Shown piece by piece: positions 9,548-20,805 of a stretch of 64,000 nt of DNA; within the stretch, counting starts at the first letter, position 1, and every line of letters starts with the position of its first letter. The notes below the pieces were generated by a model. The model ran no database searches, had not been told where the DNA came from, and saw only the letters and a program-made list of their open reading frames with translations. Source of the DNA: Enterobacteriaceae bacterium RIT691 (lineage in GTDB: Bacteria; Pseudomonadota; Gammaproteobacteria; Enterobacterales; Enterobacteriaceae); NCBI GenBank assembly GCA_009668205.1, contig WJYM01000003.1, positions 538,600 to 602,599 on the forward strand, read 5' to 3'. Made by a program: the position numbers and the translations under genes.

Positions 9548-10444
9548 ATGATCAACAATATGAAAGCAGTTATTCCGGTAGCTGGCCTTGGAATGCGCTT
9601 GCTTCCGGCCACCAAAGCTATCCCAAAAGAGATGCTGCCGATCGTTGATAAACCGATGGTTCAGTACATCGTCGACGAAATTGTTGCTGCCGGGATCAAA
9701 GAAATCATCCTGGTCACTCACGCGTCCAAGAACGCGGTTGAAAACCACTTCGACACGTCATATGAACTTGAGTCACTGCTCGAACAGCGTGTGAAGCGTC
9801 AGCTGCTGGCTGAGGTTCAGTCTATCTGCCCACCGGGCGTGACGATCATGAACGTTCGTCAGGCGCAGCCGCTGGGTTTAGGCCATTCTATTCTTTGTGC
9901 CCGACCTATTGTGGGCGATAACCCGTTTGTCGTCGTTCTGCCGGACATCATCCTTGATAATGCGACGGCCGATCCGCTGCGCTACAATCTGGCCGCGATG
10001 GTCGCGCGTTTCAATGAGACAGGCCGCAGCCAGGTGCTGGCTAAGCATATGGACGGCGATCTCAGCGAATACTCCATCATCAAAACCAAAGATGAGCTGG
10101 AATCAGAAGGCAAAATCAGCCGTATCACCGACTTCGTTGAGAAACCTGATCAGCCACAAACGCTGGGTTCCGACCTGATGGCGGTAGGGCGCTATGTGCT
10201 TTCTGCCGATATCTGGGCCGAGCTGGAGCAAACCGTTCCAGGTGCCTGGGGCCGCGTCCAGCTGACCGACGCCATTGCCGAACTGGCGAAAAAGCAGTCT
10301 GTCGATGCGATGCTGATGACCGGCGACAGCTATGACTGCGGCAAGAAAATGGGCTATATGCAGGCGTTTGTCCAGTACGGGCTGCGTAACCTGAAAGACG
10401 GTGCTAACTTCCGGAAAAGTATTGAGAAAATCCTCGTCGGATAA
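9548..10444 (+). CDS. galF: UDP-glucose pyrophosphorylase-like regulatory subunit
   Basis: GalU paralogue that has little activity alone and is thought to modulate GalU and UDP-glucose levels. The protein has 298 residues from the ATG at 9548, preceded by AGGTGG eight bases upstream; a GTG at 9536 would overlap that ribosome site. The nucleotidyltransferase signature [19 protein letters not shown] is present; GalU has G-T-R-M here, while this protein keeps the Arg but has Met for Thr. It is close to E. coli GalF all along. It stands alone between two terminator-bounded units and directly precedes gnd. Confidence 0.96.
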   Translation: MINNMKAVIPVAGLGMRLLPATKAIPKEMLPIVDKPMVQYIVDEIVAAGIKEIILVTHASKNAVENHFDTSYELESLLEQRVKRQLLAEVQSICPPGVTIMNVRQAQPLGLGHSILCARPIVGDNPFVVVLPDIILDNATADPLRYNLAAMVARFNETGRSQVLAKHMDGDLSEYSIIKTKDELESEGKISRITDFVEKPDQPQTLGSDLMAVGRYVLSADIWAELEQTVPGAWGRVQLTDAIAELAKKQSVDAMLMTGDSYDCGKKMGYMQAFVQYGLRNLKDGANFRKSIEKILVG

Positions 10445-10465
10445 TAAAGCATTGCTAGCCTTCAT

Positions 10466-10521
10466 AACGGCAATCATGAGTGAGGTAAGTTAATTACCTT
10501 GTCCAGGTTGCCGTTTTTTTT
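10466..10521 (+). terminator. Branched rho-independent terminator after galF
   Basis: The outer stem AACGGCAA (10466-10473) pairs with TTGCCGTT (10508-10515) and runs into eight T residues. An inner hairpin AGGTAA / TTACCT (10483-10499) sits in the loop, giving a two-stem structure. Confidence 0.8.
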
Positions 10522-10576
10522 AGAAAGCGGTGCGATGAGCGTGGGTTTATCGAAATCAATGGTCGCGGTGCTTCAG

Positions 10577-10605
10577 TTCATAGCGCTAAGTATTGCTTCT
10601 ATAAT
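10577..10605 (+). promoter_or_regulatory. Probable promoter of gnd
   Basis: TTCATA at 10577-10582 and a perfect TATAAT at 10600-10605 with the ideal 17-base spacing, about 125 bases before the gnd start. The long leader, including a CCACG / CGTGG dyad at about 10686-10705, fits the known leader-dependent growth-rate control of enteric gnd; the control itself is inferred. Confidence 0.65.
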
Positions 10606-10730
10606 TTTATTGTTTCGTTGATTTAAAGGCATCTAAGACTACACAGTCTCGTCTAACCTGAGTTAACATCTGGCTCACATTTCAAACCACGTATACGTTG
10701 CGTGGTGAGCACACCTGACAGGAGTATGTA

Positions 10731-12137
10731 ATGTCCAAGCAACAGATCGGGGTTGTCGGTATGGCAGTGATGGGGCGCAACCTGGCGCTCAACATCGAAA
10801 GCCGCGGTTATACCGTCTCCATTTTCAACCGTTCCCGTGAAAAGACCGAAGAAGTTGTTGCCGAGAATCCAGGCAAAAAACTGGTTCCTCACTATACGGT
10901 TCAAGAGTTTGTCGAGTCGCTTGAAACCCCACGTCGTATCCTGTTAATGGTGAAAGCGGGCGCTGGTACTGATGCTGCTATCGATTCCCTGAAGCCGTAC
11001 CTGGATAAAGGTGACATCATCATTGATGGTGGTAATACCTTCTTCCAGGACACCATTCGTCGTAATCGTGAACTCTCTGCTGAAGGCTTCAACTTCATTG
11101 GCACCGGTGTCTCTGGTGGTGAAGAGGGTGCCCTGAAAGGCCCATCAATCATGCCTGGCGGCCAGAAAGAAGCGTATGAGTTGGTGGCACCGATTCTGAC
11201 CAAAATCGCCGCGGTGGCCGAAGATGGCGAACCATGTGTCGCCTATATCGGCGCTGATGGTGCGGGTCACTACGTGAAAATGGTTCACAACGGTATTGAA
11301 TACGGCGACATGCAGCTCATTGCTGAAGCTTATTCTCTGCTGAAAGGCGGTTTGAACCTGTCTAACGACGAGCTGGCAAAAACCTTCACTGACTGGAACG
11401 AAGGTGAGCTGAGCAGCTATCTGATCGACATCACCAAAGATATCTTCACCAAGAAAGACGAAGATGGCAACTATCTGGTGGATGTGATTCTGGATGAAGC
11501 AGCCAACAAAGGCACCGGTAAATGGACCAGCCAGAGTTCACTGGATTTGGGTGAACCCCTGTCGCTGATCACCGAGTCTGTATTTGCACGTTACATCTCT
11601 TCTCTGAAAGAGCAGCGTGTAGCAGCATCCAAAGTGCTGTCAGGCCCGCAGGCCAAACTGGCCGGTGATAAAGCTGAGTTTATTGAGAAAGTTCGTCGCG
11701 CGCTGTATCTGGGGAAAATCGTTTCTTACGCACAGGGCTTCTCTCAGCTGCGTGCGGCCTCTGATGAGTACAACTGGGATCTGAACTACGGTGAAATCGC
11801 GAAGATTTTCCGCGCGGGCTGCATTATTCGTGCACAGTTCCTGCAGAAAATCACCGATGCTTATGCAGAAAACGCTGGCATTGCGAACCTGCTGCTGGCG
11901 CCTTATTTCAAAAACATTGCTGACGATTACCAGCAGGCGCTGCGTGATGTTGTCGCTTATGCGGTTCAGAATGGTATTCCGGTACCAACATTCTCTGCGG
12001 CAGTGGCTTACTACGATAGCTACCGTTCCGCGGTACTGCCGGCCAACCTGATTCAGGCTCAGCGTGATTACTTCGGTGCGCACACCTACAAGCGTACCGA
12101 TAAAGAAGGTATCTTCCACACCGAGTGGCTGGATTAA
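10731..12137 (+). CDS. gnd: 6-phosphogluconate dehydrogenase, decarboxylating
   Basis: Oxidises 6-phosphogluconate to ribulose-5-phosphate with NADP in the pentose phosphate pathway; cytosolic dimer. The 468 residues match the family. The N-terminal dinucleotide-binding motif is [20 protein letters not shown] (residues about 7-26). The substrate region includes [11 protein letters not shown] (about 124-134) and [16 protein letters not shown] (about 181-196), which carries the catalytic Lys. AGGAG precedes the ATG. In enterics gnd sits at the edge of the O-antigen or capsule locus; here galF is the direct neighbour upstream. Confidence 0.98.
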   Translation: MSKQQIGVVGMAVMGRNLALNIESRGYTVSIFNRSREKTEEVVAENPGKKLVPHYTVQEFVESLETPRRILLMVKAGAGTDAAIDSLKPYLDKGDIIIDGGNTFFQDTIRRNRELSAEGFNFIGTGVSGGEEGALKGPSIMPGGQKEAYELVAPILTKIAAVAEDGEPCVAYIGADGAGHYVKMVHNGIEYGDMQLIAEAYSLLKGGLNLSNDELAKTFTDWNEGELSSYLIDITKDIFTKKDEDGNYLVDVILDEAANKGTGKWTSQSSLDLGEPLSLITESVFARYISSLKEQRVAASKVLSGPQAKLAGDKAEFIEKVRRALYLGKIVSYAQGFSQLRAASDEYNWDLNYGEIAKIFRAGCIIRAQFLQKITDAYAENAGIANLLLAPYFKNIADDYQQALRDVVAYAVQNGIPVPTFSAAVAYYDSYRSAVLPANLIQAQRDYFGAHTYKRTDKEGIFHTEWLD

Positions 12138-12163
12138 TCTGATTTAGGTAACGCAGAATGCAG

Positions 12164-12190
12164 GCCCGGAGCGCACCTCCGGGCTTTTTT
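12164..12190 (+). terminator. Rho-independent terminator after gnd
   Basis: GCCCGGAG (12164-12171), a five-base loop, CTCCGGGC (12177-12184), then six T residues. Confidence 0.9.
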
Positions 12191-12347
12191 ATGGCCAAAA
12201 AGCAGCATTCAGTAAGCTCCTATATGCGTTACTGGCGGAAATCGCGATATACTAGGTTCACGCTTACCCGGCCTCAAGACTGGGTTCTTATATTGTGAGG
12301 GGGGCTACCCGTCCTCAAATGTTCAACCGGAAGAAGTTGCAAAGCGA

Positions 12348-13514
12348 ATGAAGATAACTATCTCAGGAACAGGTTACGTAGGTCTGTCTAACGGTATTCT
12401 GATTGCCCAGCACCACGAAGTGGTAGCGTTGGATATTATTCAGGCTAAAGTCGATATGCTGAACCAGAAGATATCGCCGATTGCTGATAAAGAGATCGAA
12501 GAGTATCTGGCCACTAAGACGCTGAATTTCCGGGCGACGACGGATAAGCATGATGCTTACCGTGATGCTGACTATGTTATCATCGCTACGCCGACGGATT
12601 ACGATCCCAAAACGAACTACTTCAATACTTCCAGTGTAGAGTCCGTTATCCGCGATGTGATTGCAATCAACCCGAAAGCGGTAATGATTATCAAATCGAC
12701 TATTCCGGTTGGCTTTACCAACGACATAAAAGAAAAACTGGGCATCGACAACATCTTCTTCTCCCCGGAGTTTTTACGCGAAGGGCGTGCGCTGTACGAT
12801 AACCTGCATCCGTCACGCATCGTCATTGGTGAACAATCTGAGCGTGCAGAGCGTTTTGCCGCACTCCTGCAGGAAGGCGCGATCAAGAAAGATATTCCGA
12901 CCCTGTTTACGGATTCAACCGAAGCAGAGGCCATCAAGCTGTTTGCTAACACTTACCTTGCGTTGCGCGTGGCCTATTTCAATGAACTTGATAGCTATGC
13001 GGAGAGCTTAGGTTTAAATTCCCGTCAGATTATCGAAGGGGTGTGTCTGGATCCACGCATTGGCAACCACTACAACAATCCATCGTTTGGATATGGTGGT
13101 TACTGTTTGCCGAAAGACACTAAACAGCTGCTGGCTAATTATGAATCTGTGCCGAACAACATTATTGGCGCAATTGTGGATGCGAACCGTACCCGTAAAG
13201 ATTTTATAGCTGACTCTATTCTGTCGCGTAAACCGAAAGTCGTTGGCGTGTATCGGCTGATCATGAAATCGGGTTCAGATAATTTCCGTGCCTCCTCTAT
13301 TCAGGGGATCATGAAGCGTATCAAAGCGAAAGGCATTGAGGTCATCATCTACGAACCTGTAATGAAAGAAGATGAGTTCTTTAATTCGCGCGTGGTACGC
13401 GATCTGAACAGCTTTAAACAGGAAGCCGATGTGATTATTTCCAATCGTATGGCACCTGAATTAGCGGATGTTGCTGAGAAAGTTTATACCCGCGATCTGT
13501 TTGGTAACGATTAA
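12348..13514 (+). CDS. ugd: UDP-glucose 6-dehydrogenase
   Basis: Oxidises UDP-glucose twice to UDP-glucuronate, used for colanic acid and, in enterics, for aminoarabinose modification of lipid A. The 388 residues match E. coli Ugd. The NAD-binding motif [17 protein letters not shown] is at the N terminus. The catalytic Cys lies in [15 protein letters not shown] at about residue 253. The upstream 157-base gap contains a possible -10 TATACT (12248-12253) without a clear -35. Its UDP-glucuronate is also the substrate of the convergent epimerase that follows. Confidence 0.97.
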   Translation: MKITISGTGYVGLSNGILIAQHHEVVALDIIQAKVDMLNQKISPIADKEIEEYLATKTLNFRATTDKHDAYRDADYVIIATPTDYDPKTNYFNTSSVESVIRDVIAINPKAVMIIKSTIPVGFTNDIKEKLGIDNIFFSPEFLREGRALYDNLHPSRIVIGEQSERAERFAALLQEGAIKKDIPTLFTDSTEAEAIKLFANTYLALRVAYFNELDSYAESLGLNSRQIIEGVCLDPRIGNHYNNPSFGYGGYCLPKDTKQLLANYESVPNNIIGAIVDANRTRKDFIADSILSRKPKVVGVYRLIMKSGSDNFRASSIQGIMKRIKAKGIEVIIYEPVMKEDEFFNSRVVRDLNSFKQEADVIISNRMAPELADVAEKVYTRDLFGND

Positions 13515-13526
13515 GCATCAGATTTT

Positions 13527-13554
13527 AAAAAGCCCTCATAAATGAGGGCTTTTT
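13527..13554. terminator. Bidirectional terminator between ugd and the convergent epimerase gene
   Basis: A 13-base perfect stem, AAAAAGCCCTCAT (13527-13539) and ATGAGGGCTTTTT (13542-13554), with a two-base centre. The A-run and T-run flanks let it work in both directions. Confidence 0.92.
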
Positions 13555-13559
13555 GATTG

Positions 13560-14564
13560 TTATACCTTATAGAATTCACGATACCAGTCGACGAAGTTCC
13601 TGACGCCTTCTTTCACCGAAGTCTGCGGACGGAAATCAACCAATTCATACAATGGCCCGGTTTCCGCACTGGTCTCCAGAACATCACCTGGCTGCATTGG
13701 CATCATATTTTTGTCCGCCTGAATGCCTAATGCTTCTTCCAGCGCGGTTATGTAATCCATCAATTCAACAGGTTCGCTGTTGCCAACGTTGTATACACGG
13801 TAAGGGGCAGAGCTGTCCGCAGGGGTACCTGACTCCACTGTCCACTGCGCATCCGGTTGTGGAATGACGTCCTGCAGCCGGATAATCGCTTCGACAATAT
13901 CATCGATATAAGTAAAATCACGTTTCATTTTACCGTGATTGTAAACATCGATGCTTTTTCCTTCCAGCATGGCCTTAGTGAATTTGAATAGCGCCATGTC
14001 CGGACGACCCCAAGGACCATACACGGTAAAGAAGCGCAGACCCGTTGTCGGTAAACCATACAGATGCGAGTAGGTATGCGACATCAGCTCATTGGCTTTT
14101 TTGGTTGCCGCGTAAAGCGAGACTGGGTGATCAACAGAGTCGTCTGTAGAGAACGGCATCTTACGGTTCAGACCATATACCGAGCTGGAAGAAGCATACA
14201 CCAGATGTTGAACTTTATGATGTCGACATCCTTCGAGGATATTCAGATGCCCCATCAGGTTTGATTCGGCGTAAGCATGAGGGTTCTCAATCGAGTAACG
14301 AACGCCGGCCTGGGCTGCCAGGTGAATCACACGATCGAATTTCTCAGTCGCAAAAAGTGATTCCATGGCCGAACGGTCAGCCAAATCGATCATGGCGAAA
14401 CGAAAAGCTACTGATTCTAGCAGGTTAAGCCGGGCCTGTTTCAGGCTAACATCGTAGTAATCATTCAGGTTATCGAGCCCAACAACCTGATGACCTGCCT
14501 CTAGCAGGCGCTTACAAACGTGAAAACCGATAAAGCCCGCGGCGCCGGTGACCAGAAATTTCAT
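13560..14564 (-). CDS. uge: UDP-glucuronate 4-epimerase (extended SDR family)
   Basis: Probably converts UDP-glucuronate to UDP-galacturonate, using the Ugd product. The protein has 334 residues from the ATG at 14564, which has AGAGGA six bases upstream; a longer reading from 14585 lacks such a site. The Rossmann motif is GAAGFIGFHVCKRLLEAG at the start. The catalytic Ser/Tyr/Lys sit in YASSSSVYG and SLYAATKKANE (about 120-155), and the substrate region has TVYGPWGRPDMALF and MKRDFTYIDD. These are typical of the bacterial UDP-GlcA epimerase group (Klebsiella Uge and similar). It is convergent with ugd and divergent from the polysaccharide island. An alternative is a related hexose epimerase, but the DMALFKFTKAML segment fits the uronate type. 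Confidence 0.88.
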   Translation of the reverse strand: MKFLVTGAAGFIGFHVCKRLLEAGHQVVGLDNLNDYYDVSLKQARLNLLESVAFRFAMIDLADRSAMESLFATEKFDRVIHLAAQAGVRYSIENPHAYAESNLMGHLNILEGCRHHKVQHLVYASSSSVYGLNRKMPFSTDDSVDHPVSLYAATKKANELMSHTYSHLYGLPTTGLRFFTVYGPWGRPDMALFKFTKAMLEGKSIDVYNHGKMKRDFTYIDDIVEAIIRLQDVIPQPDAQWTVESGTPADSSAPYRVYNVGNSEPVELMDYITALEEALGIQADKNMMPMQPGDVLETSAETGPLYELVDFRPQTSVKEGVRNFVDWYREFYKV

Positions 14565-15311
14565 GTTAATCCTCTGAATTTGCACAATCCACTCAATAGG
14601 AATGAATTCTACACATAGAGGCTATGCTACGCACGTTTCTGGAAGGGACAGAGCCATTTTTGCATGTGAACTATGTTCAAAATGGCATGATTGCGAGGAT
14701 TCTTAGCGATCCATGCAATAGAACAGCTTATGATTCCTGTCAATTCGCTGGGTGAAAAATAGCCACAACCGAATTTTCAATGGGGAATATTACCAGGCTA
14801 ATAAATGAATCCCGAAATGATATAACGAATGGATTGGAAGAGAGATGTTACGGAAAACCAGCATCGAGGTTACGGTTGGTTGGCGGGTAAGCGAAGTCAT
14901 TCACCAGTTGTATGTTTATTGCCCAAAAAAAAACGATTAGCTGGATTACGAGATGGAAAGGTCTATAATTGTCGGGCCGTATCGTTTGATATTTCTGCAT
15001 TTTATCCATCAGAAGCCGGATGCACTGGTGAGCATCGTAATGTCTTGATATCACGCAGAAACCAGAGTTTTACCTATTATGTGTAAATGTCATTGACATG
15101 AGGGTAACTGGTTGTCACGGAGTTTCAGAATGATATGCCTATGCAGACCCGAGAGGGTCGCATAGAAGACAAAGCACGTGATGGTGTTGTGCGTGCAACG
15201 GGACTAGCAGTGAGGTATTTGGTTTCTCTGAGCCAAGGGCGGTAGCGTAGCCTTTTTTGACTTTTTTGAATAGTTTTCATGCATTATAACTAGCATGTCA
15301 GATGAGCATTG
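14565..15311. other. Long untranslated region upstream of the polysaccharide island
   Basis: About 750 bases between the divergent epimerase gene and wzm without a convincing gene. It holds a possible -10 TATAAT at 14964-14969 with a poor -35, a TTGACA at 15093-15098 without a well-spaced -10, a hairpin GACCC-GAGA-GGGTC near 15146-15159, and the JUMPstart/ops element at its 3' end. A long leader of this kind is usual for RfaH-controlled O-antigen operons. The transcription start cannot be fixed by eye. Confidence 0.6.
15207..15251 (+). promoter_or_regulatory. JUMPstart sequence with ops element
   Basis: The ops core GGCGGTAGCGTA is at 15238-15249, preceded by GAGCCAAG, which matches the 3' half of the enteric JUMPstart consensus. 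The ops element in non-template DNA pauses RNA polymerase and recruits RfaH, which suppresses pausing and Rho termination in long operons. It lies about 65 bases before wzm. That it serves the whole 15 kb island is an inference from position. Confidence 0.92.
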
Positions 15312-16082
15312 ATGATGAAGTATAATTTAGGATATCTATACGATTTACTCGTTGTTATAACGAACAAAGATTTAAAAGTTCGATATAAAAGTAGTGTGTT
15401 CGGTTACCTATGGTCAATCGCAAACCCGTTGCTATTTGCAATGATATATTACTTTATTTTTAAACTTATCATGAGAGTGCAAATACCTAACTATACGGTA
15501 TTTATTATCACAGGGTTATTCCCATGGCAGTGGTTTGCAAGTTCAGCCACGAATTCTCTCTTTTCATTCATAGCTAATGCACAAATCATAAAGAAAACAG
15601 TATTTCCACGTTCCGTTATCCCTTTAAGTAACGTAATGATGGAAGGGTTGCATTTTTTATGCACTATTCCTGTAATCATCGTGTTCCTTTTCATTTATGG
15701 AATGAAGCCATCCTGGGATTGGCTCTATGGAGTACCGCTGATTGCAATTGGGCAAATTATTTTTACTTTTGGTGTGGCGCTGGTTTTTTCAACCTTAAAT
15801 CTGTTTTTCAGAGACTTAGAACGTTTTGTAAGCCTGGGGATTATGCTGATGTTCTACTGTACCCCAATCTTATATGCATCAGATATGATTCCAGAACGTT
15901 TTCAATGGGTTATCACATATAATCCTTTAGCATGCATGATCCTGAGTTGGCGAGAATTATTCATGGAGGGCACTGTTAACTATGAGTATATCGCAATTTT
16001 GTATGCGACAGGTGCGCTCTTGCTCGCTATTGGTTTAGTTGTTTTCAATAAATTGAAGTTCCGTTTCGCAGAGATATTATGA
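15312..16082 (+). CDS. wzm: ABC transporter permease for O-polysaccharide export
   Basis: Integral membrane half of the ABC-2 type exporter that moves a complete undecaprenyl-linked O-polysaccharide across the inner membrane. The protein has about 256 residues with six hydrophobic segments (near residues 33-52, 62-82, 105-130, 142-165, 172-192, 228-247). The N-terminal amphipathic stretch NKDLKVRYKSSVFGYLWS is characteristic of Wzm. The start is uncertain: TTG at 15309, ATG at 15312 or ATG at 15315, with only a weak GATGAG upstream. It overlaps wzt by four bases. It is AT-rich compared with the flanking housekeeping genes. Confidence 0.93.
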   Translation: MMKYNLGYLYDLLVVITNKDLKVRYKSSVFGYLWSIANPLLFAMIYYFIFKLIMRVQIPNYTVFIITGLFPWQWFASSATNSLFSFIANAQIIKKTVFPRSVIPLSNVMMEGLHFLCTIPVIIVFLFIYGMKPSWDWLYGVPLIAIGQIIFTFGVALVFSTLNLFFRDLERFVSLGIMLMFYCTPILYASDMIPERFQWVITYNPLACMILSWRELFMEGTVNYEYIAILYATGALLLAIGLVVFNKLKFRFAEIL

Positions 16083-16822
16083 TGGATTCTGTTATTGTTT
16101 TTGATAATGTCACAAAAAAATATCCGCTGTACCATCATATAGGCTCAGGAATTAAAGAATTGCTATTTAACCCGAAAAGGGCTTTGAGCTTGTTCAGAGG
16201 GCGGCAGTATTTAGCGATAGAAAATATCTCCTTTACCGTTGAAAAAGGGGAGGCTGTCGCGTTGATTGGGCGTAATGGTGCAGGTAAAAGTACATCACTG
16301 GGTTTAGTTGCTGGAGTCATCAAACCGACTGCAGGGAAAGTGACTACACGTGGACGAGTAGCCTCGATGTTGGAGTTGGGGGGCGGCTTCCATCCGGAAC
16401 TGACGGGAAGGGAGAATATCTATCTTAACGCAACTTTGCTCGGGTTGAGGCGAAAAGAAGTGCAGCAACGGATCGATAAAATTATTGATTTTTCAGAACT
16501 TGGTCAATTTATTGATGAGCCTATTCGTGTTTATTCGAGTGGTATGTTAGCGAAGCTTGGTTTTTCGGTGATAACTCAAGTCGATCCAGATGTTTTGATC
16601 ATTGACGAAGTGCTGGCTGTAGGTGATATCTCATTCCAGGCTAAATGTATCCAGACGATTAAAGAATTTAAAAGCCGTGGGGTCACAATATTATTTGTCA
16701 GCCATAATATGAATGATGTAGAGAAGATTTGTGACAGGGTCGTGTGGATAGAAAACCATAAGCTCAAACAAATTGGTCCTGCGAAGGATGTCGTCGAACA
16801 GTATAAAAAAGCAATGGCATAA
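16079..16822 (+). CDS. wzt: ABC transporter ATP-binding protein for O-polysaccharide export
   Basis: Nucleotide-binding partner of Wzm. Walker A is GRNGAGKST (about 63-71), the ABC signature is YSSGMLAKLGFS (about 148-159) and Walker B is DVLIIDEVLAVGD (about 170-182), followed by an H-loop in FVSHNMND. At 247 residues it has no C-terminal carbohydrate-binding domain, unlike the roughly 430-residue Wzt proteins that recognise a modified chain end. This short form is that of the Klebsiella galactan exporter. It starts in the wzm stop (ATGA). Confidence 0.95.
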   Translation: MMDSVIVFDNVTKKYPLYHHIGSGIKELLFNPKRALSLFRGRQYLAIENISFTVEKGEAVALIGRNGAGKSTSLGLVAGVIKPTAGKVTTRGRVASMLELGGGFHPELTGRENIYLNATLLGLRRKEVQQRIDKIIDFSELGQFIDEPIRVYSSGMLAKLGFSVITQVDPDVLIIDEVLAVGDISFQAKCIQTIKEFKSRGVTILFVSHNMNDVEKICDRVVWIENHKLKQIGPAKDVVEQYKKAMA

Positions 16823-16837
16823 CCATTAGAGAGTTAA

Positions 16838-18730
16838 ATGAAAAATATTCGCATTTACACTTGTCACCACAAACCAAGTTCATTTTTATCATCAGAATTA
16901 ATTCATCCAATTCATGTAGGCAAACAGAATACTCTCAATGATATTGGATGTATTGGTGATAACACTGGGGATAATATTTCATTTAAAAACCCATTCTATT
17001 GTGAACTGACAGCCCATTATTGGGTCTGGAAAAATGCACCGGCAACCGATTTTGTCGGATTTATGCATTACCGCAGACATCTGAACTTCTCAGAAAAGCA
17101 GAATTTTGATGAAGATAATTGGGGAGTTGTAAATCACCCAGTTATTGACGAAGGGTATGAAAATCAGTTTGGATTAACTGATTCAGTAATTCAGAAAAGT
17201 ATTGAAGGGTATGACGTACTGCTGCCTAAAAAATGGTCTGTTCTCTCTGCAGGAAGCAAAAACAATCTCGATCATTATGATAAAGGTGAATTTTTACATC
17301 TTAAAGATTACCAGGAAGCCCTTGCAGTAGTAGAAGAAATATATCCAGCCTATAAAGCAGCAATTCAAAACTTTAACCAGGCTACCGATGGTTATTACAC
17401 AAATATGTTTGTTATGCGACAAGACATGTTTGCTGATTACTCAGAATGGCTGTTCACTATTTTAGATAAACTTGAGCATCGAATCTCGATGAATAACTAT
17501 AATGCTCAGGAAAAACGAGTGATTGGGCATATCGCTGAGCGACTCTTTAATATTTACATCAATTACCAGCTGCAAGAAAAAAAACTAAAAATAAAAGAGT
17601 TGCAAAGAACGTTTGTATCAAGAGAAACGTTTAATGGAAAGCTAAAGTCTGTATTCACTTCTGCGACGCCAATCGTTATTAGCTTTGATGATAATTATGC
17701 GATGAGTGGTGGAGCACTAATTAATTCAATTGTCAAAAATTCAGACAATGAAAAAAATTATGATATTGTTGTTCTTGAAAATAAAGTCAGCAGCTTAAAT
17801 AAACAGCGACTCACGAGCCTGATATCATCACACAGTAACTTCTCGCTTCGCTTTTTTGACGTTAACGCATTTACTGAAATCAGTGGTGTCCATACGAGGG
17901 CTCACTTCAGTGCTTCAACGTATGCGCGTTTGTTTATTCCACAGTTATTCCGTGATTATTCAAAAGTGGTCTTCATAGACTCGGATACCGTGGTAAAGGC
18001 GGACCTTAGTACACTGTTAGATATTGATCTGGGTACGAATCTTGTTGCTGCTGTTAAAGATATCGTGATGGAAGGCTTTGTCAAATTTGGCGCTATGAGT
18101 GAGTCTGAAGATGGTGTTATGCCGGCAGAAACTTATCTTCAGAAAGTGCTTGGGATGTCAAACCCTGATGCCTATTTCCAGGCAGGCCTGATTGTGTTTA
18201 ATGTTGAGCAAATGGTTAAAGAAAACACATTCGCTGAGCTAATGAAAACACTCAAAGCCAAAAAGTACTGGTTCTTGGATCAGGATATCATGAACAAGGT
18301 GTTTTATGACAGAGTATTTGCGTTACCGCTCGAATGGAATGTCTACCATGGTAATGGCAATACGGATGATTTCTTCCCTAATCTGAAATTCTCAACGTAT
18401 ATACGCTTCCTTGAAGCAAGAATGAATCCAAACATGATTCATTACGCGGGTGAAAATAAACCATGGAATACAGCAAAAGTTGATTTCTATGATGACTTTA
18501 TGATTAATTTAAAAAACACCCCATGGGAATTTGAGGTTTGCTATCGATTACTACCAGATTCATTGACTTCCGGCCGGGCAGGCCAGCGAGAAATAAATAA
18601 AGAATTACTGCCGACAAAGATTAAAAGGGCATTGATGCCATTTGTAAATAAATTTGCTCCAGTCGGTTCTGCAAGAAGAAATAAACTGGTAAAATATTAC
18701 TATAAAATTAGACGTTCCATCCATGGATAA
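16838..18730 (+). CDS. wbbM: Bifunctional galactan polymerase, DUF4422 (GT111) plus GT8
   Basis: The 630-residue protein has two catalytic parts. Residues about 1-255 are a DUF4422 domain (IRIYTCHHKP at the start, VGFMHYRRHL near 75-85). Residues about 275-560 are a GT8 domain, with PIVISFDDNYAMSGGALINS, the metal-binding DSD at about 381 (VVFIDSDTVVKADL) and WNVYHGN further on. Known for Klebsiella O2a: WbbM has this same architecture, the DUF4422 domain adding Galf and the GT8 domain adding Galp, together polymerising D-galactan I. The same neighbours (wzm, wzt, glf, wbbN, wbbO) support the same role here. The C-terminal 70 residues are basic and may associate with the membrane. The exact linkages in this strain are inferred. 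Confidence 0.9.
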   Translation: MKNIRIYTCHHKPSSFLSSELIHPIHVGKQNTLNDIGCIGDNTGDNISFKNPFYCELTAHYWVWKNAPATDFVGFMHYRRHLNFSEKQNFDEDNWGVVNHPVIDEGYENQFGLTDSVIQKSIEGYDVLLPKKWSVLSAGSKNNLDHYDKGEFLHLKDYQEALAVVEEIYPAYKAAIQNFNQATDGYYTNMFVMRQDMFADYSEWLFTILDKLEHRISMNNYNAQEKRVIGHIAERLFNIYINYQLQEKKLKIKELQRTFVSRETFNGKLKSVFTSATPIVISFDDNYAMSGGALINSIVKNSDNEKNYDIVVLENKVSSLNKQRLTSLISSHSNFSLRFFDVNAFTEISGVHTRAHFSASTYARLFIPQLFRDYSKVVFIDSDTVVKADLSTLLDIDLGTNLVAAVKDIVMEGFVKFGAMSESEDGVMPAETYLQKVLGMSNPDAYFQAGLIVFNVEQMVKENTFAELMKTLKAKKYWFLDQDIMNKVFYDRVFALPLEWNVYHGNGNTDDFFPNLKFSTYIRFLEARMNPNMIHYAGENKPWNTAKVDFYDDFMINLKNTPWEFEVCYRLLPDSLTSGRAGQREINKELLPTKIKRALMPFVNKFAPVGSARRNKLVKYYYKIRRSIHG

Positions 18731-20793
<2,063 letters not shown>

Positions 20794-20805
20794 GTGACGA
20801 TAGTA

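Noticed and set aside
10175..10186. ops-like GGCGGTAGGGC inside galF
   Set aside because: It departs from the ops core after GGCGGTAG and simply encodes the conserved MAVGRY of GalF.
12248..12270. Possible PmrA box before ugd (ACTAGGTTCACGCTTAC)
   Set aside because: Both half sites are too far from CTTAAG and the spacing is off; regulation of ugd by PmrA is plausible from other enterics but not shown here.
14829..15086. An 85-codon frame in the leader before wzm
   Set aside because: No ribosome site, low-complexity content, and located in a probable untranslated leader.
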